A stretch of DNA of 64,000 bases, taken from NCBI GenBank assembly GCA_037974335.1, contig CM075761.1, positions 13,133,543 to 13,197,542 on the forward strand, in the 5' to 3' direction. The stretch's first letter is position 1; every line of letters starts with the position of its first letter. Source of the DNA: Prionace glauca. Taxonomy: Eukaryota > Chordata > Chondrichthyes > Carcharhiniformes > Carcharhinidae. Shown here one piece after another: positions 63,426 to 64,000 of this stretch. The translations under genes were made by a program, and so were the position numbers. Under the pieces are notes generated by a model. That model was not told the origin of the DNA. It worked only from the letters and a program-made list of their open reading frames with translations, and ran no database searches.

Positions 63426-64000
63426 AATCGATGCAAATCTTTATCGTGGGACACAACAAACCATCCGGGAGTTCTCCATCTGACGTTACGAACTAAGAGC
63501 CAAAGAGTTGGGAGACAATGTGCTCTGGATAATCCTTAACTTTCATTTTAAAACAAACAATTGACCACTAGAAGTAGCTAAATAGCCTTTATTTTACACT
63601 CATCTTGAGTAAGCTAAGTATGCCCAGTGCTATCAGAGTAATCCCACTTATACTCACAGACGAAATATTGCAATTAACAGAAACAGTATGATACCAACAA
63701 TCATCATATTACTCGTTGGTAGAATTAGCACACAAACAAACATCCTCCATCAACTCCTTCAAATGGCGATTTGAATATTTGAAAAGGATTTGACATCACG
63801 AATGAATTGCAGACGTCCCTCCCCGTCGCGGCCCATAGGGGCCTGACCGCGATTTGACAAAGAGCAGCAGCCAGAGACCGAGTGGGCAAGATGTGACTGC
63901 GGGTAGGAGAGACGTGCTCCAGAGTTAGAGCGGCACCGTGTGGCGAAGAGTGGGAGCGGCGGCAGCCCCTGTCTCTGTCATCGGGTCCATTCTGAACAAT
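63426..64000. other. No gene established; hydrophobic 29-codon minus-strand frame
   Basis: On the minus strand near 63740-63650 an ATG opens MFVCVLILPTSNMMIVGIIL FLLIAIFRL and a stop, with AATAAA (reverse of TTTATT at 63589) about 60 bp on. It could be a transmembrane tail exon of a neighbouring gene or chance. 63820-64000 is GC-richer without recognisable coding. Confidence 0.3.

Overview
This is repeat-rich vertebrate genomic DNA. It is most likely from a cartilaginous fish (shark or relative), judged from abundant tRNA-headed SINEs carrying a Deu-type core, dense 5'-truncated CR1-clade LINEs, L2-like LINE 3' ends, and one intron-containing immunoglobulin-superfamily gene. Nothing bacterial or viral is evident, and no LTR-type element was recognised.

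The only host gene that can be supported lies on the + strand from about 29.3 to 47.6 kb. Its exons are: a V-set exon whose end resembles a germline-joined J (29523-29849), a C1-set exon (29940-30269), a transmembrane exon (39402-39503), three short cytoplasmic exons (39607-39637, 40212-40252, 44371-44420) and a terminal exon with a YASL tyrosine motif and stop (47204-47281). Two AATAAA signals follow near 47.61 kb. Every junction has AG/GT borders and the phases agree (1-1-1-1-2-1-0), giving about 319 codons without the leader. The leader exon is uncertain: a phase-compatible candidate is 29317-29392, just downstream of a perfect ATGCAAAT octamer. I read it as a non-rearranging VJ-C1 cell-surface receptor of unknown name.

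Repeat families as named here. CR1: LINE with GVPQGS/FADD reverse transcriptase and a tail of ATGTTCT- or CTTATGTT-like repeats. L2-like: LINE 3' ends encoding RLKNSFFPAAIR-type peptides, tail of TCAAAT-like repeats; clade assignment is tentative. DeuSINE-A: tRNA head, Deu core and a tail ending near GGGTTCTA. DeuSINE-B: about 450 bp, Deu core, GGCGGCGCGGGCTCG block, ending TTGTTCTTTGTTCTT. DeuSINE-C: Deu core and a tail ending in AATAAATA-like sequence. tSINE2: head GGCGATGGCC..GTGGTATT, tail GGGATGGGCAATAAATG.

Layout. 1-5.9 kb: simple repeat, tandem SINEs, L2-like and CR1 copies with tandem duplications. 5.9-12.3 kb: tSINE2, CR1, a perfect-looking hairpin and a 1.6 kb CR1. 12.3-19.5 kb: CT- and TG-rich repeats with little else. 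19.5-24.8 kb: stacked LINEs including a 1.75 kb CR1. 24.8-29 kb: ATCT array, SINEs (one with a triplicated Deu core) and a CR1. 29.3-47.6 kb: the Ig-superfamily gene, its introns filled with CR1 copies, SINEs and a minisatellite. 47.6-64 kb: nested SINE/CR1 insertions, GATA arrays and a pair of oppositely oriented 53-bp minisatellites that grew inside SINEs.
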